A stretch of 64,000 nucleotides of DNA from Rothia sp035916755 (GTDB taxonomy: Bacteria; Actinomycetota; Actinomycetes; Actinomycetales; Micrococcaceae): the NCBI RefSeq assembly GCF_035916755.1, contig NZ_JAYWIX010000001.1:62001-126000 (forward strand), in the 5' to 3' direction. The notes under the pieces were generated by a model, which was given only the letters and a program-made list of their open reading frames with translations, was not told the origin of the DNA and made no database searches. Below, piece by piece: positions 26,099 to 36,000 of this stretch. The position numbers and the translations under genes were made by a program. Within the stretch, counting starts at the first letter, position 1; every line of letters starts with the position of its first letter.

Positions 26099-27307
26099 AT
26101 GGATACAGCAACTCCCCAGAACTACCTGGCAGTCATTAAGGTCGTCGGTATCGGCGGCGGTGGCGTCAACGCTGTCAACCGCATGATTGAGGTTGGTCTG
26201 CGTGGCGTTGAATTCATTGCGATCAACACCGACGCTCAGGCTCTGCTCATGTCTGACGCCGATGTCAAGCTCGATGTAGGTCGCGAACTGACCCGCGGCC
26301 TGGGTGCAGGCGCTAACCCCGACGTTGGACGTCAGGCAGCAGAAGACCACGAACAGGAAATCGAAGAGGTACTTAAGGGTGCCGACATGGTCTTTGTAAC
26401 CGCAGGTGAAGGTGGTGGCACCGGTACCGGTGGCGCTCCCGTTGTTGCCCGCATCGCCCGCTCCCTGGGGGCACTGACCATCGGTGTTGTTACCCGTCCC
26501 TTCACCTTTGAAGGCCGCCGTCGTTCCAACCAGGCCGAGACCGGTATCGCCGCCCTGCGCGACGAGGTTGATACCCTGATTGTTATCCCCAACGACCGCC
26601 TTCTCTCCATCTCAGACCGCAACGTCTCCATGCTCGACGCCTTCAAGTCAGCAGACCAGGTTCTGCTCTCCGGTGTCCAGGGCATCACCGACCTGATTAC
26701 CACCCCCGGCCTGATCAACCTCGACTTCGCAGACGTCAAGTCCGTTATGCAGGGCGCAGGTTCAGCTCTCATGGGTATCGGCTCAGCCTCCGGTGAAGAC
26801 CGCGCCGTCAAGGCAGCCGAACTGGCTATTGCCTCACCCCTGCTGGAAGCATCCATCGACGGTGCTCACGGCGTCCTGCTCTCCATCCAGGGTGGTTCAG
26901 ACCTGGGCCTCTTCGAAATCAACGAAGCTGCCCGCCTGGTGCAGGAAGTTGCTCACCCCGACGCGAACATCATCTTCGGTGCCGTCATCGACGACGCTCT
27001 GGGTGACGAGGCTCGTGTGACCGTTATTGCCGCAGGCTTTGACTCGGTCAACCCCGAAACCAACTCCAACAACACCAACCCCGCCGCTAACCAGGCTGCA
27101 CGTACCCAGCAGAACTTCGGCGGCGCTTCAGCAGCTCCCGCTGCAGGCGCTGGTTTTGGCTCAGCACCCGCAGCAGGTAACAGCTGGAACAAGGGCGGCA
27201 ACGACGTTCCCACCAACGCTGGCTTCGACGTTGATCTGCCCCCCGTTGTTGAGGACTCCCAGTCAGCACGTCGTGACACCCTCGATGTGCCCGACTTCCT
27301 GAAGTAA
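26099..27307 (+). CDS. ftsZ: Cell division GTPase FtsZ
   Basis: Tubulin-like GTPase that polymerises into the Z ring. The tubulin signature GGGTGTGGAPVVA starts near residue 105. The T7 loop (NLDFADVKSVM, near 205-215) contains the catalytic-type aspartates. A variable Asn/Ala/Gly linker follows from about 325, then the conserved C-terminal peptide DTLDVPDFLK, the binding site for partners such as SepF and FtsW. The 402-residue length is normal. The start is ATG 26099 with TAGGGA upstream. Confidence 0.97.
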   Translation: MDTATPQNYLAVIKVVGIGGGGVNAVNRMIEVGLRGVEFIAINTDAQALLMSDADVKLDVGRELTRGLGAGANPDVGRQAAEDHEQEIEEVLKGADMVFVTAGEGGGTGTGGAPVVARIARSLGALTIGVVTRPFTFEGRRRSNQAETGIAALRDEVDTLIVIPNDRLLSISDRNVSMLDAFKSADQVLLSGVQGITDLITTPGLINLDFADVKSVMQGAGSALMGIGSASGEDRAVKAAELAIASPLLEASIDGAHGVLLSIQGGSDLGLFEINEAARLVQEVAHPDANIIFGAVIDDALGDEARVTVIAAGFDSVNPETNSNNTNPAANQAARTQQNFGGASAAPAAGAGFGSAPAAGNSWNKGGNDVPTNAGFDVDLPPVVEDSQSARRDTLDVPDFLK

Positions 27308-27326
27308 AAACTTCAGACCCACACCC

Positions 27327-27390
27327 TAGACGGAAAATTACCCGTCTAAAGGCTGAGAGGGGGTGAAAGCTAGACCTAGCTTTCACCCCC
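27327..27390 (+). other. Tandem hairpins after ftsZ
   Basis: Stem 1 is TAGACGG/CCGTCTA (27327-27333 and 27342-27348). Stem 2 is a nearly perfect 15-bp stem, GGGGGTGAAAGCTAG (27359-27373) with its complement at 27376-27390. No T tract follows stem 2, so it may terminate only partly, or act as an mRNA stability or processing element between the very highly expressed ftsZ and pgeF. Confidence 0.6.
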
Positions 27391-27431
27391 CTTCAGCATT
27401 TCCCTCTCTTTTCGAAAGGTAGGCAAGGCCC

Positions 27432-28268
27432 ATGGCCGACGCTCTTTTCTCCCACCGGCTAGTAACTCTAGCAAGCGGCACCCGGGTCAACGTGGCCTTC
27501 ACATCGGCTGCTGCCGGTAACCTGGGCCTGCACGTGGGCGATGACCTTGACCAGACCCTGGCTCACCGGCAGACCCTTGAAGAAGCGCTGCTGGGGGAAG
27601 GGGCGTCCTGCGGCTTTACCTACCTCAACCAGGTGCACGGCACCGTGGTCTTCGATGCGGATGTCTCAGACCGGCTTACTGCCGAAACTGAGAAGGGTCT
27701 TAGCCCTCAAGAGATTCTCGATATTGCACCGGTCGCAGATGCCGCCGTCTCTCGTGAGGGCAGGCCCCTGGCCATCATGGTGGCTGACTGTATTCCCTTG
27801 GTCTTTGTGGGGGAGCACGCTGTAACGGGCCAGCCGATCCTAGGCGTGGCCCACGCCGGGCGCCGGGGCCTGCTCGATGGGGTAATCCAACGCCAGGTTG
27901 AGGCCATGGAGCAGAGGGGGGCCGAGAACATTCAGGCCTGGGTTGGCCCCTCTATTTGCGGACGCTGCTACGAGGTCCCCGAGGCCATGCGGCAGGAATC
28001 TGCTGAGCTAATTCCCCAGGTCTCTTCCAGCACCTCATGGGGTACTCCCGCCCTTGACCTACCTGCTGGGGCCCGCGCCGTCCTCGCCTCCCTGCCACAG
28101 GTAACCCGCGTGCATAGCGACCTTGCGGCCTGTACCTTTGAACATGAGCACCTCTTCTCACACCGCGGCCATACTCAGAGGCAGGAACCTGCCGGGCGCA
28201 TTGCTGGCCTGGTCTGGGTAGAAGCTGGCCCTTTGGCCACTGAGGTGCCTAACCCCTCCCATCTGTAA
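27432..28268 (+). CDS. pgeF: PgeF/YfiH family (laccase-domain) peptidoglycan editing protein
   Basis: A 278-residue member of the DUF152/multicopper polyphenol oxidase family. In E. coli the relative YfiH (PgeF) removes wrongly incorporated L-Ser from UDP-MurNAc-peptide; other members act as purine nucleoside phosphorylases. The three metal-ligand motifs are visible: NQVHGT near residue 70, VADCIPLVF near 118 and VAHAGRRGLLDGVI near 140. The position right after ftsZ is conserved across actinobacteria and fits an envelope editing role, though the substrate is inferred. Confidence 0.85.
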   Translation: MADALFSHRLVTLASGTRVNVAFTSAAAGNLGLHVGDDLDQTLAHRQTLEEALLGEGASCGFTYLNQVHGTVVFDADVSDRLTAETEKGLSPQEILDIAPVADAAVSREGRPLAIMVADCIPLVFVGEHAVTGQPILGVAHAGRRGLLDGVIQRQVEAMEQRGAENIQAWVGPSICGRCYEVPEAMRQESAELIPQVSSSTSWGTPALDLPAGARAVLASLPQVTRVHSDLAACTFEHEHLFSHRGHTQRQEPAGRIAGLVWVEAGPLATEVPNPSHL

Positions 28269-28297
28269 CCCAGATGCCCGCTCTAAGGAATGGAAAT

Positions 28298-29110
28298 ATG
28301 ACCCTGACCTACAGCCTCGAACGCCGTGCAGAACTCAGCGACCGCCTAGCCCAGGTGCAGGCCCGTATCCAGGACGCCGCGGAAGATATGAGCGGAGCCC
28401 GAACCGCCTCGTCCCCCGTGCCCGAGCTGATTGTGGTTACTAAGTTTTTCCCGGCCTCAGATGCCGCAGCCCTGTACGATGCGGGTGTACGCACTGTAGG
28501 TGAGAACCGCGACCAGGAGGCCGCTGGCAAGGCTCGTGAGCTGGCCGCCTACACGGGCAGCGATGACCCGCTGCGCTGGTCTTTTATCGGCCAGCTGCAG
28601 ACCAACAAGGCTAAGTCTGTGATGCAGTACGCACACGAGGTGCAGTCGGTTGACCGCCCCCAGCTTGCAGATGCCCTTTCTAAGGCCTACGTCAATCGCC
28701 TGGCCCGCTATGAGAACGGTGAGGTGGACGCTCCAGTAGCACTGGCGCAGGGAGGGCTGCGCTGCCTTATCCAGGTAGGGCTCGATACCACCGTTGAAGC
28801 CACCGCCGGGCAGGCTGCCCTGGGTGCGCGCGGTGGAGCAGGCCCCACCGAGATTTTAGCCCTCGCCGATCACATCAGCTCCCTGCCGGGCCTTACCCTG
28901 GGCGGGCTCATGGCGGTTGCCCCGCTGGGCCAGGACGCCGCAGCCGCCTTTGAGAGACTGCACGGCTACTCCCAGCAACTGCTGGAACACTACCCCGAGG
29001 CCACCACTATCTCAGCGGGTATGAGTCACGACCTGGCTGAGGCCATACGCTGGGGAGCTACCTCGGTGCGGATCGGCTCTTCGATTATGGGATCACGCCC
29101 GGCCCTCTAG
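28298..29110 (+). CDS. YggS/PLPBP family pyridoxal phosphate homeostasis protein
   Basis: A single-domain PLP-binding TIM-barrel protein thought to buffer pyridoxal phosphate rather than catalyse. The lysine motif VVTKFFPASDAAAL follows the family pattern, then GENRDQEAAGKA and WSFIGQLQTNKAKSV, and SAGMSHDLAEAIRWGATSVRIGSSI at the C-terminus. The ATG at 28298 is preferred: AAGGAA lies about seven bases upstream. The longer frame from 28274 adds eight residues with no family match. It is 270 residues long. The location between pgeF and sepF is standard in Gram-positives. Confidence 0.9.
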   Translation: MTLTYSLERRAELSDRLAQVQARIQDAAEDMSGARTASSPVPELIVVTKFFPASDAAALYDAGVRTVGENRDQEAAGKARELAAYTGSDDPLRWSFIGQLQTNKAKSVMQYAHEVQSVDRPQLADALSKAYVNRLARYENGEVDAPVALAQGGLRCLIQVGLDTTVEATAGQAALGARGGAGPTEILALADHISSLPGLTLGGLMAVAPLGQDAAAAFERLHGYSQQLLEHYPEATTISAGMSHDLAEAIRWGATSVRIGSSIMGSRPAL

Positions 29111-29265
29111 GGCAGCTGACCATAATTCACCGGGAATACTGAGGTTTTCCTTGGGCTTGTCTGCGAGAAAGACAGGCAACTTTTTGATACCGTAAAAGGT
29201 TGATAGGAACAGAGGTTTGTACGCCCCGTCGACCGGCGGACAGGCTACTCATAGGGAGGGTAAGA

Positions 29266-29982
29266 ATGGCTCGCACACTACACCAGGCAATGGCCTACCT
29301 GGGCCTGGGCCAGGTAGAAGACGAAGCGCAGCGCACAGAGCGGCCCCAGAGCCGCCCCGAAACGATCTACGAAGAGACCGTTTTTGAGGCTGATGACCAG
29401 TATGACGCCTACCCTGATGAGCTGGCTCCCGCCGAAGGGCGCGCCCATATCTCATCAACCGCCGACCGCGACGTCCTTCTGGGTATTTCACCTGAGACGC
29501 CCCGTAGCCGTCCGGCTCCCGAAGCAACCACCGGTAGCGTTTCTGTTGCCGAGGCCGACGACCAGCTTCTTGAGCAGGCCGAAAGCACCAGTATCGACTG
29601 GGACTTCCCCGGTAACCACCAGCAGGCATCTAGCTATACCTCAACCGCCCTGACCCCCTCCTTCTCCGACGAAAGCAGCGAAGAATTGCGCCGTATCACC
29701 ACCATTCACCCCCGCTCTTACAACGACGCCAAGATTATCGGTGAGTCCTTCCGCGAGAACATTCCCGTGATTATGAATGTCACCGACATGGGCGATACCG
29801 ACGCCAAGCGTCTCATTGACTTCTCTGCCGGCCTAGCTTTTGCCCTGAACGGCCACATCGAGCGCGTGACCGACAAGGTCTTCCTGCTGACCCCCGCTAA
29901 CCTTGAGGTTCTTGGTGCCGAGGGGACCGAGGTTCCGGTAGCTCTGGACAGCGACGACGTCGCTCCCTTCAACCAGGCCTAA
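29266..29982 (+). CDS. sepF: Cell division protein SepF
   Basis: Membrane anchor and bundler of FtsZ filaments, essential in actinobacteria, which lack FtsA. The N-terminal amphipathic helix MARTLHQAMAYLGLGQ is followed by an acidic unstructured linker to about residue 140. The compact SepF domain (RITTIHPRSYNDAKIIGES to about 225) carries the FtsZ-binding groove. ATG 29266 sits six bases after AGGGAGGG, so the longer frame from 29200 is rejected. The 238-residue length is slightly long because of the linker. Confidence 0.94.
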   Translation: MARTLHQAMAYLGLGQVEDEAQRTERPQSRPETIYEETVFEADDQYDAYPDELAPAEGRAHISSTADRDVLLGISPETPRSRPAPEATTGSVSVAEADDQLLEQAESTSIDWDFPGNHQQASSYTSTALTPSFSDESSEELRRITTIHPRSYNDAKIIGESFRENIPVIMNVTDMGDTDAKRLIDFSAGLAFALNGHIERVTDKVFLLTPANLEVLGAEGTEVPVALDSDDVAPFNQA

Positions 29983-29988
29983 ACCGCA

Positions 29989-30291
29989 GTGGGCTATTTC
30001 TTTGCACTGCTGGCCATCGCGGCCTACCTGCTGATTGTTGTGTTCATGATTCGCCTGGTGCTCGACTGGGTGCAGATGTTTGCCCGCTACTGGCGTCCCA
30101 GGGGTCTAGTGCTGGTAGTTGCTTCGTTTGTGTATGCGGTCACTGACCCGCCCATGAACGCCGCCCGCCGCCTGATTAAACCCATTAACCTGGGCGGTAT
30201 CTCCCTGGATGTGGGCTTCATGATTCTGTTGATGGCTCTCTGGTTCGTCTATTCCTTGCTCACCAACCTGGCCTATAACCTCTCCGTTTAG
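29989..30291 (+). CDS. YggT family membrane protein
   Basis: A 100-residue protein with two membrane helices (about residues 1-22 and 68-90) and a loop containing DPPMNAARRLI, the family mark. YggT proteins are widespread, placed between sepF and divIVA, and of uncertain function, with some data linking them to osmotic or envelope stress. The start is GTG 29989, six bases after the sepF stop, with no independent ribosome-binding site, so translation is probably coupled. Confidence 0.87.
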   Translation: MGYFFALLAIAAYLLIVVFMIRLVLDWVQMFARYWRPRGLVLVVASFVYAVTDPPMNAARRLIKPINLGGISLDVGFMILLMALWFVYSLLTNLAYNLSV

Positions 30292-30478
30292 AAGCGGACG
30301 GGCATATACCTGCTGCGCGCAGGGGTGCCAGGTGGCTGATAAAGCTTGTCAGCCAGCGGGCTGGGGATTGTCCCCTCAAGTGGTGACGTGACCAGTGGCT
30401 CATACTTAACTGGGGTCATAGTGTTGCGCGGTGCCCCTTCGCCAGGTAATTTTGTGTTGTAGTAAATAGGGGACTACC

Positions 30479-30504
30479 CGAACTTTTAGCGCGCTGAAAG
30501 TTCG
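30479..30504. promoter_or_regulatory. 26-bp near-perfect palindrome upstream of divIVA
   Basis: Left arm CGAACTTTTAGCG and right arm CGCTGAAAGTTCG are complementary except for one T:G position. It lies about 92 bases before the divIVA start in a 305-base gap (30292-30596), where I see no gene. No T tract follows. It could be an operator for a dimeric regulator or a leader hairpin. The promoter hexamers in this gap are not clear. Confidence 0.55.
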
Positions 30505-30596
30505 AGCTTCATGCGCATGACTCCAGCACATACTGCGCACCGGGAACACTACGGGCCAAAGCATCAAGATTTTTTAGAAAATAGAGGTGAACGATC

Positions 30597-31298
30597 GTGG
30601 CACTCACGCCTGAGGAAGTAATCAACAAGCGCTTCCAGCCGACTAAGTTCAAGGAAGGCTACAACCCTGAAGAGGTTGACGATTTCCTTGATGAGATCGT
30701 CATTGAACTACGCCGCCTGAACGCCGAAAACGCTAGCCTCAAGCGCCAGCTCGAAGAGGCAGAGGCAAAGATTTCACTGGCTCCTGCCCAGCAGCAGGGC
30801 GGTGCCCTGGCCGAGGCCGAAATCGTAGTCGATTCTCAGTCCGCTGCAGCTGCTACCCCTGCCCCTGCGGCAGCCGCAGCTCCTGCCGTCGCTGAGCCCA
30901 CCCTGTCACCCTCTAGCGCCACCGGCCTGCTGGCTATGGCCCAGAAGGTCCACGATGACTATGTATTCGAGGGCAAGCGCGAGCGTGAACGCCTCATCAC
31001 CGAGGGCCGCGAAGAAGCAGCTCAGCTGGTCTCAGAAGCCCAGGAACAGTCCAACCGTGTTCTGGGTGATCTTGAAAAGACCAAGAGTGACCTCGAAGTT
31101 TCTGTTGCCAAGCTGCGTTCCTTCGAGAACCAGTACCGCACCTCCCTGCGCGATTACCTGAACAAGCAGCTGACCACCCTCGAAGAGACCCCCGCTCTTG
31201 AACCCAAGGCTGAGGGCGCTCCCGCCGCAGCGGCATCACAGTCCCAGGGCTTTGGCGCGTTTGGCCAGCGTAACGGGGTTTTCAGCAACAACTCCTAG
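30597..31298 (+). CDS. divIVA: DivIVA/Wag31 polar growth protein
   Basis: A coiled-coil protein that binds curved membrane and directs polar or septal cell-wall synthesis. The N-terminal DivIVA domain (LTPEEVINKRFQPTKFKEGYNPEEVDDFLDEI, residues about 2-35) has the membrane-binding lipid tip. A first coiled coil follows to about residue 55, then an Ala/Pro-rich linker (about 80-105). A second coiled coil spans about 115-190, and an Ala/Gln/Gly tail ends the 233 residues. GTG 30597 has AGAGGTGA upstream. It closes the dcw cluster. Confidence 0.94.
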   Translation: MALTPEEVINKRFQPTKFKEGYNPEEVDDFLDEIVIELRRLNAENASLKRQLEEAEAKISLAPAQQQGGALAEAEIVVDSQSAAAATPAPAAAAAPAVAEPTLSPSSATGLLAMAQKVHDDYVFEGKRERERLITEGREEAAQLVSEAQEQSNRVLGDLEKTKSDLEVSVAKLRSFENQYRTSLRDYLNKQLTTLEETPALEPKAEGAPAAAASQSQGFGAFGQRNGVFSNNS

Positions 31299-31332
31299 GC
31301 TTTCCTAGTGTTTAGGCGGTAGCCTCAATATG

Positions 31333-31367
31333 CTCAGGCGACTCATCGATAAGAGGGGTCGCCTGAG
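31333..31367 (+). terminator. Hairpin after divIVA
   Basis: CTCAGGCGAC (31333-31342) pairs with GTCGCCTGAG (31358-31367). The following ATGTTTA has only a short T run, so termination may be partial. Confidence 0.6.
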
Positions 31368-31458
31368 ATGTTTAAGATACTGCCCTGCGGTACCAGCTGG
31401 GTGCCGAACGCGATAAGCTGGTGTGTGCAGTTTTTGATGTTTGAAGGCAGGGAGTGCG

Positions 31459-32031
31459 GTGGCTAAAACCCAGCAGGAGGGCACAGTTTTGGTGCCGGTT
31501 CGTACGATTTCTGGGGTAGCTAAGGCCCTGTTGGCCCTGGCACTGTTTGCCTTGGTGTACGGGGCTGACCAGTGGGTCAAGCACCTGGTAGAGACAACCA
31601 TGACCGTGGGGCAGACCATCACCGTAATCGACGGCTTGCTCTGGTGGCGTTACTACCTGAACCCGGGTGCCGCTTTCTCTATGGGCGAGGGAGCGACCTG
31701 GCTGTTCACCCTGATTTCAACAGTGGGTGCCCTGGTCGCGCTGACCCTGGTGGTACGGGCTAAGACCCTGCCCTGGGTTATTCTGTTGGCAACCCTGGCA
31801 GGGGGCATTGTGGGCAACCTGCACGACCGCCTCTTCCGGGAACCTGGCTTCGGCATCGGGCACGTGGTCGATTATATTTCTGTACCGAATTTTGCAATTT
31901 TTAATATTGCCGATGCCGCTATCTGCGTATCGATGGCGGTGATTGTTCTGCTGACTTTTCTGGGCTACCGCATGGACGGTCAGCGTGAAGTACGAGCCGA
32001 AAAGGCCAAGAAGAACGAGGTGGGGGTCTAG
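31459..32031 (+). CDS. lspA: Lipoprotein signal peptidase (signal peptidase II)
   Basis: An aspartic membrane protease that cleaves lipoprotein signal peptides after diacylglyceryl modification. Four membrane helices span about 190 residues. Catalytic aspartates are D123 in GNLHDR and D152 in NIADA, each within the conserved blocks. GTG 31459 is taken as the start, with GGCAGGGAG upstream. The TTG at 31441 in the same frame is a weaker option. The stop overlaps the rluD GTG by one base. Confidence 0.93.
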   Translation: MAKTQQEGTVLVPVRTISGVAKALLALALFALVYGADQWVKHLVETTMTVGQTITVIDGLLWWRYYLNPGAAFSMGEGATWLFTLISTVGALVALTLVVRAKTLPWVILLATLAGGIVGNLHDRLFREPGFGIGHVVDYISVPNFAIFNIADAAICVSMAVIVLLTFLGYRMDGQREVRAEKAKKNEVGV

Positions 32032-32984
32032 TGTCTCAGAAGATTGAACTGACATTTGTGGTGGGAGCCGACCAAGCCGGTACCCGGCTTGATGCCCTGC
32101 TTGCTGAGATGAGTGGTCAGTCGCGTACAACGGTGAGTAGCTGGGTTAAGGACGGCGAGGTTCAGCTTCTCGATGTCAAGGGCAGGGGAGTGAAGGCTAA
32201 AGCTTCGTCCAAACTGCTTGAGGGAATGACCGTGCAGGCTGCCGGCACCCCGCCGCGTGATTTAACGCAGATTGAGGCTGAGAAGGTGGACGGTTTTTCG
32301 ATTGTCTACCAGGATGACGACATCGTGGTGGTCGATAAGCCCACCGGTGTTGCGGCCCACCCGTCGATGGGCTGGCACGGCCCTACGGTTGTCGGGTCCC
32401 TGAAGCACGCCGGTATCGATATTGCTACCAGCGGTGCTGCTGAGCGTCAGGGTATTGTGCACCGCCTGGACGTTGGCACATCGGGCCTGATGGTTGTGAC
32501 CAAGAACGAGCGAGCCTACTCGGTCATGAAAAATGCCTTCAAGGACCGAACCGTCACCAAGGTCTACCACACCCTGGTGCAGGGGCTACCCGACCCCCTC
32601 AAGGGCACTATTGATGCCCCCATCGGCCGCCACCCCGGCAGCGAGTGGAAGTTCGCGGTCAACGAGGACGGCAAGCCGGCCATCACCCACTACGAGGTAC
32701 TCGAAGCCTTTGGGCCGGCGTCCTTGGTTGAGGTGCACCTTGAGACCGGCCGCACCCACCAGATTCGTGTGCATTTCTCTGCCCTACGCCACCCCTGCGC
32801 GGGAGATCTGACCTACGGGGCAGACCCCACCATGAGCGCGCACCTGGGCCTCACCCGCCAGTGGCTGCATGCCCACCGCCTGGGCTTCACCCACCCCACC
32901 AGCGGCGAGCAGGTGGAATTCGAAAGCCCCTACACCCCTGACCTTCAGTACGCTCTCGACACCCTGCGTGAGGGCAACTTCTAG
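32031..32984 (+). CDS. RluD/RluA family pseudouridine synthase
   Basis: Converts specific uridines in 23S rRNA (family RluA/C/D) to pseudouridine. An S4 RNA-binding domain (about residues 14-75) is followed by the catalytic core: HRLDVGTSGLMVV with D147 as the nucleophile, then the family motifs GRHPGSEW and GRTHQIRVH. The 317-residue length fits RluD. The start is GTG 32031, overlapping the lspA stop, a pairing conserved in many Gram-positives. The exact target uridines are not readable from sequence. Confidence 0.92.
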   Translation: MSQKIELTFVVGADQAGTRLDALLAEMSGQSRTTVSSWVKDGEVQLLDVKGRGVKAKASSKLLEGMTVQAAGTPPRDLTQIEAEKVDGFSIVYQDDDIVVVDKPTGVAAHPSMGWHGPTVVGSLKHAGIDIATSGAAERQGIVHRLDVGTSGLMVVTKNERAYSVMKNAFKDRTVTKVYHTLVQGLPDPLKGTIDAPIGRHPGSEWKFAVNEDGKPAITHYEVLEAFGPASLVEVHLETGRTHQIRVHFSALRHPCAGDLTYGADPTMSAHLGLTRQWLHAHRLGFTHPTSGEQVEFESPYTPDLQYALDTLREGNF

Positions 32985-33010
32985 AGCCCGACGCTAAGGA
33001 CGCAACCCGC

Positions 33011-36000
33011 ATGGCTAACACCGACTTCACCCACCTGCACGTGCACACCGAGTACTCCATGCTCGATGGCGCTGCCCGCCTCACCGACCTCTTTGAGCAC
33101 TCCAAGCAGCTGGGCATGAACGCCCTGGCAACCACCGACCACGGCTTCCTCTTTGGTGCCTTCGACTTTTGGAACAAGGCCAACAACGCCGGGGTCAAGC
33201 CCATTATCGGTGTGGAGGCTTACTTGACCCCGGGTACCGCCCGCCAGGACCGCACCCGTGTGAAATTTGGTGAGGGCGGGCGCGATGACGTCTCCGGCGG
33301 TGGTGCTTATACCCATATGACCATGTGGGCAGAGAACACCCAGGGCATGCACAACCTGTTCCGGGCGTCCTCTCTGGCCTCACTCGAAGGCCACTTCTAT
33401 AAGCCGCGCATGGACCGCGAGCTGCTTCAGACCTACGGTAAGGGGCTAATCGCCACCACCGGCTGCCCCTCGGGCGAAGTGCAGACCCGACTGCGCCTTG
33501 GCCAGTACAAGGAGGCCATGCAGGCAGCCAGCGACTTCCGCGATATCTTCGGCAAGGAAAACTTCTACTGCGAGCTCATGGACCACGGGCTTGATATCGA
33601 GAAGAACGTCATGGCCGACCTGCTCAAGCTGGCCAAAGAACTGAACCTGCCCCTGGTCGCCACCAACGACCTGCACTACACCCATGCAGAGGACGCCAAG
33701 GCCCACGCCGCGCTGCTGTGCGTGCAGTCAGGCTCCACCCTGCAGGACCCCAAGCGCTTTAAGTTTGATGCCGATAACTTCTACCTCAAGTCACCGGCTG
33801 AGATGCGCGAACTCTTCCGCGACTACCCCGAGGCCTGCAATAACACCATGGAAATCGCCGAGCGCTGCTCCGTGGAGTTCAACACCAAGGCCAACTACAT
33901 GCCAAACTTCCCCGTGCCCGAGGGGGAAAACGAGGAATCCTGGTTCGTCAAAGAGGTTGAGCGCGGCCTGCACTACCGCTTCCCCAAGGGCGTGCCCGAC
34001 GAGGTGCGCAAGCAGGCCGAGTACGAGGTGGGCATCATCTCGCAGATGGGCTTCCCCGGCTACTTCCTGGTCGTTGCTGACTTCATCAACTGGGCTAAGG
34101 AAAACGGGATCCGGGTCGGCCCCGGCCGTGGATCCGGTGCAGGCTCCATGGTGGCCTACGCCATGCGCATCACCGACCTCAACCCCCTCGAACACGACCT
34201 CATCTTCGAACGCTTCCTCAACCCCGACCGCGTCTCCATGCCCGACTTCGACGTGGACTTCGATGATCGCCGCCGTTCTGAAGTGATTCACTACGTGACC
34301 GAAAAGTACGGCGAAGACAAGGTGGCAATGATCGTCACCTACGGCACCATCAAAGCCAAGCAGGCACTCAAAGACTCCTCCCGCGTGCTCGGCTACCCCT
34401 TCTCCACCGGTGAGCGCCTGACCAAGGCCATGCCCGAGGACGTGATGGGCAAGAACATTGCGCTCGCTAACGTCTACAACCCGGACGATAAGCGTTACAG
34501 CGACGCCCAGGAGCTACGTGACCTGATTGAGTCGGACGCGGACGCCTCCAAGGTGTTTGAGACTGCCAAGGGACTGGAAGGCCTGAAACGCCAGTGGGGT
34601 GTGCACGCGGCGGGCGTCATCATGTCGAGCCACGACCTGATTGATGTTATCCCCATCATGCGCCGTGAGCAGGACGGCCAGGTCATCACTCAGTTCGATT
34701 ACCCCACCTGTGAAGGGCTGGGGCTCATTAAGATGGACTTCTTGGGCCTGCGTAACCTGACCATTATCTCGGATGCGATTGAGAACATTAAGCTCAACCG
34801 CGGCGAGGATCTGGACCTTGAAACTCTGGAACTGGATGACGCCGAGTCGTACAAGCTCCTGGCGCGCGGTGATACCCTGGGTGTCTTCCAGCTCGATGGT
34901 GGGCCCATGCGCCAGCTGCTCAAGCTCATGCAGCCTGACCACTTTGAGCACATTTCGGCGGTCTTGGCGCTTTACCGCCCCGGCCCCATGGGCGCGAACT
35001 CCCACACCAACTACGCCCTGCGTAAGAACGGTCTGCAGGAGGTCACCCCCATCCACCCGGAGCTCGAAGAGCCCCTGGCGGAGATTCTCGATACCACCTA
35101 CGGTCTGATTGTCTACCAGGAGCAGGTTATGGCGATCGCCCAGAAGGTGGCTAACTACTCCCTGGGCGAGGCGGATATTCTACGCCGCGCTATGGGTAAG
35201 AAGAAGAAGGATGAGCTGGATAAGCAGTACGCCACCTTCCATCAGGGCATGCTCGATAACGGCTACTCCGAGGAGGCGGTCAAGGCCCTTTGGGATATTC
35301 TGCTGCCCTTCTCTGACTACGCTTTCAATAAGGCCCACACGGCGGCCTACGGTCTGGTCTCCTACTGGACGGCTTATCTGAAGGCCCACTACCCCCAGGA
35401 ATACATGGCTGCGCTGCTGACCTCGGTGGGCGATGATAAGGACAAGCTTGCTCTGTACCTGAACGAGTGCCGCCACATGAAGATTACGGTGTTGCCGCCC
35501 GATGTGAATGAGTCTGCCCTGAACTTCACCCCTGTGGGCGACGATATCCGCTTCGGCATGGGCGCTATCCGTAACGTGGGTGCCAACGTGGTTTCTGCCA
35601 TGGTCGATGCCCGTGAAGAAAAGGGCCGCTACGAGAACTTCAACGACTTCCTGGCCAAGGTACCGATTGTCGTCTGTAACAAGCGCACAGTGGACTCCCT
35701 CATCAAGGCTGGCGCCTTTGACTCGCTGGGCCACGACCGGCGTCCGCTTTCCATGATCCACGAAGAGGCCATCGACGCGACCGTCTCGGTCAAGCGTCAG
35801 GAGGCTGCTGGCCAGTTCGACCTCTTTGGCGGTCTGGGGCTGGACGACGATAACCCGGCGAACGAGCTGGCTGTGCAGATTCCGGACGTCCCCGAATGGG
35901 AGAAGCGCGATAAGCTCAACTTCGAGCGCGAGATGCTGGGCCTCTACGTCTCTGACCACCCCCTGCGTGGTCTCGAAGATGCTTTAGATTCCCTCTCAGA

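Noticed and set aside
35180..35959. 259-residue frame antisense to dnaE1
   Set aside because: Within dnaE1, no features of its own.
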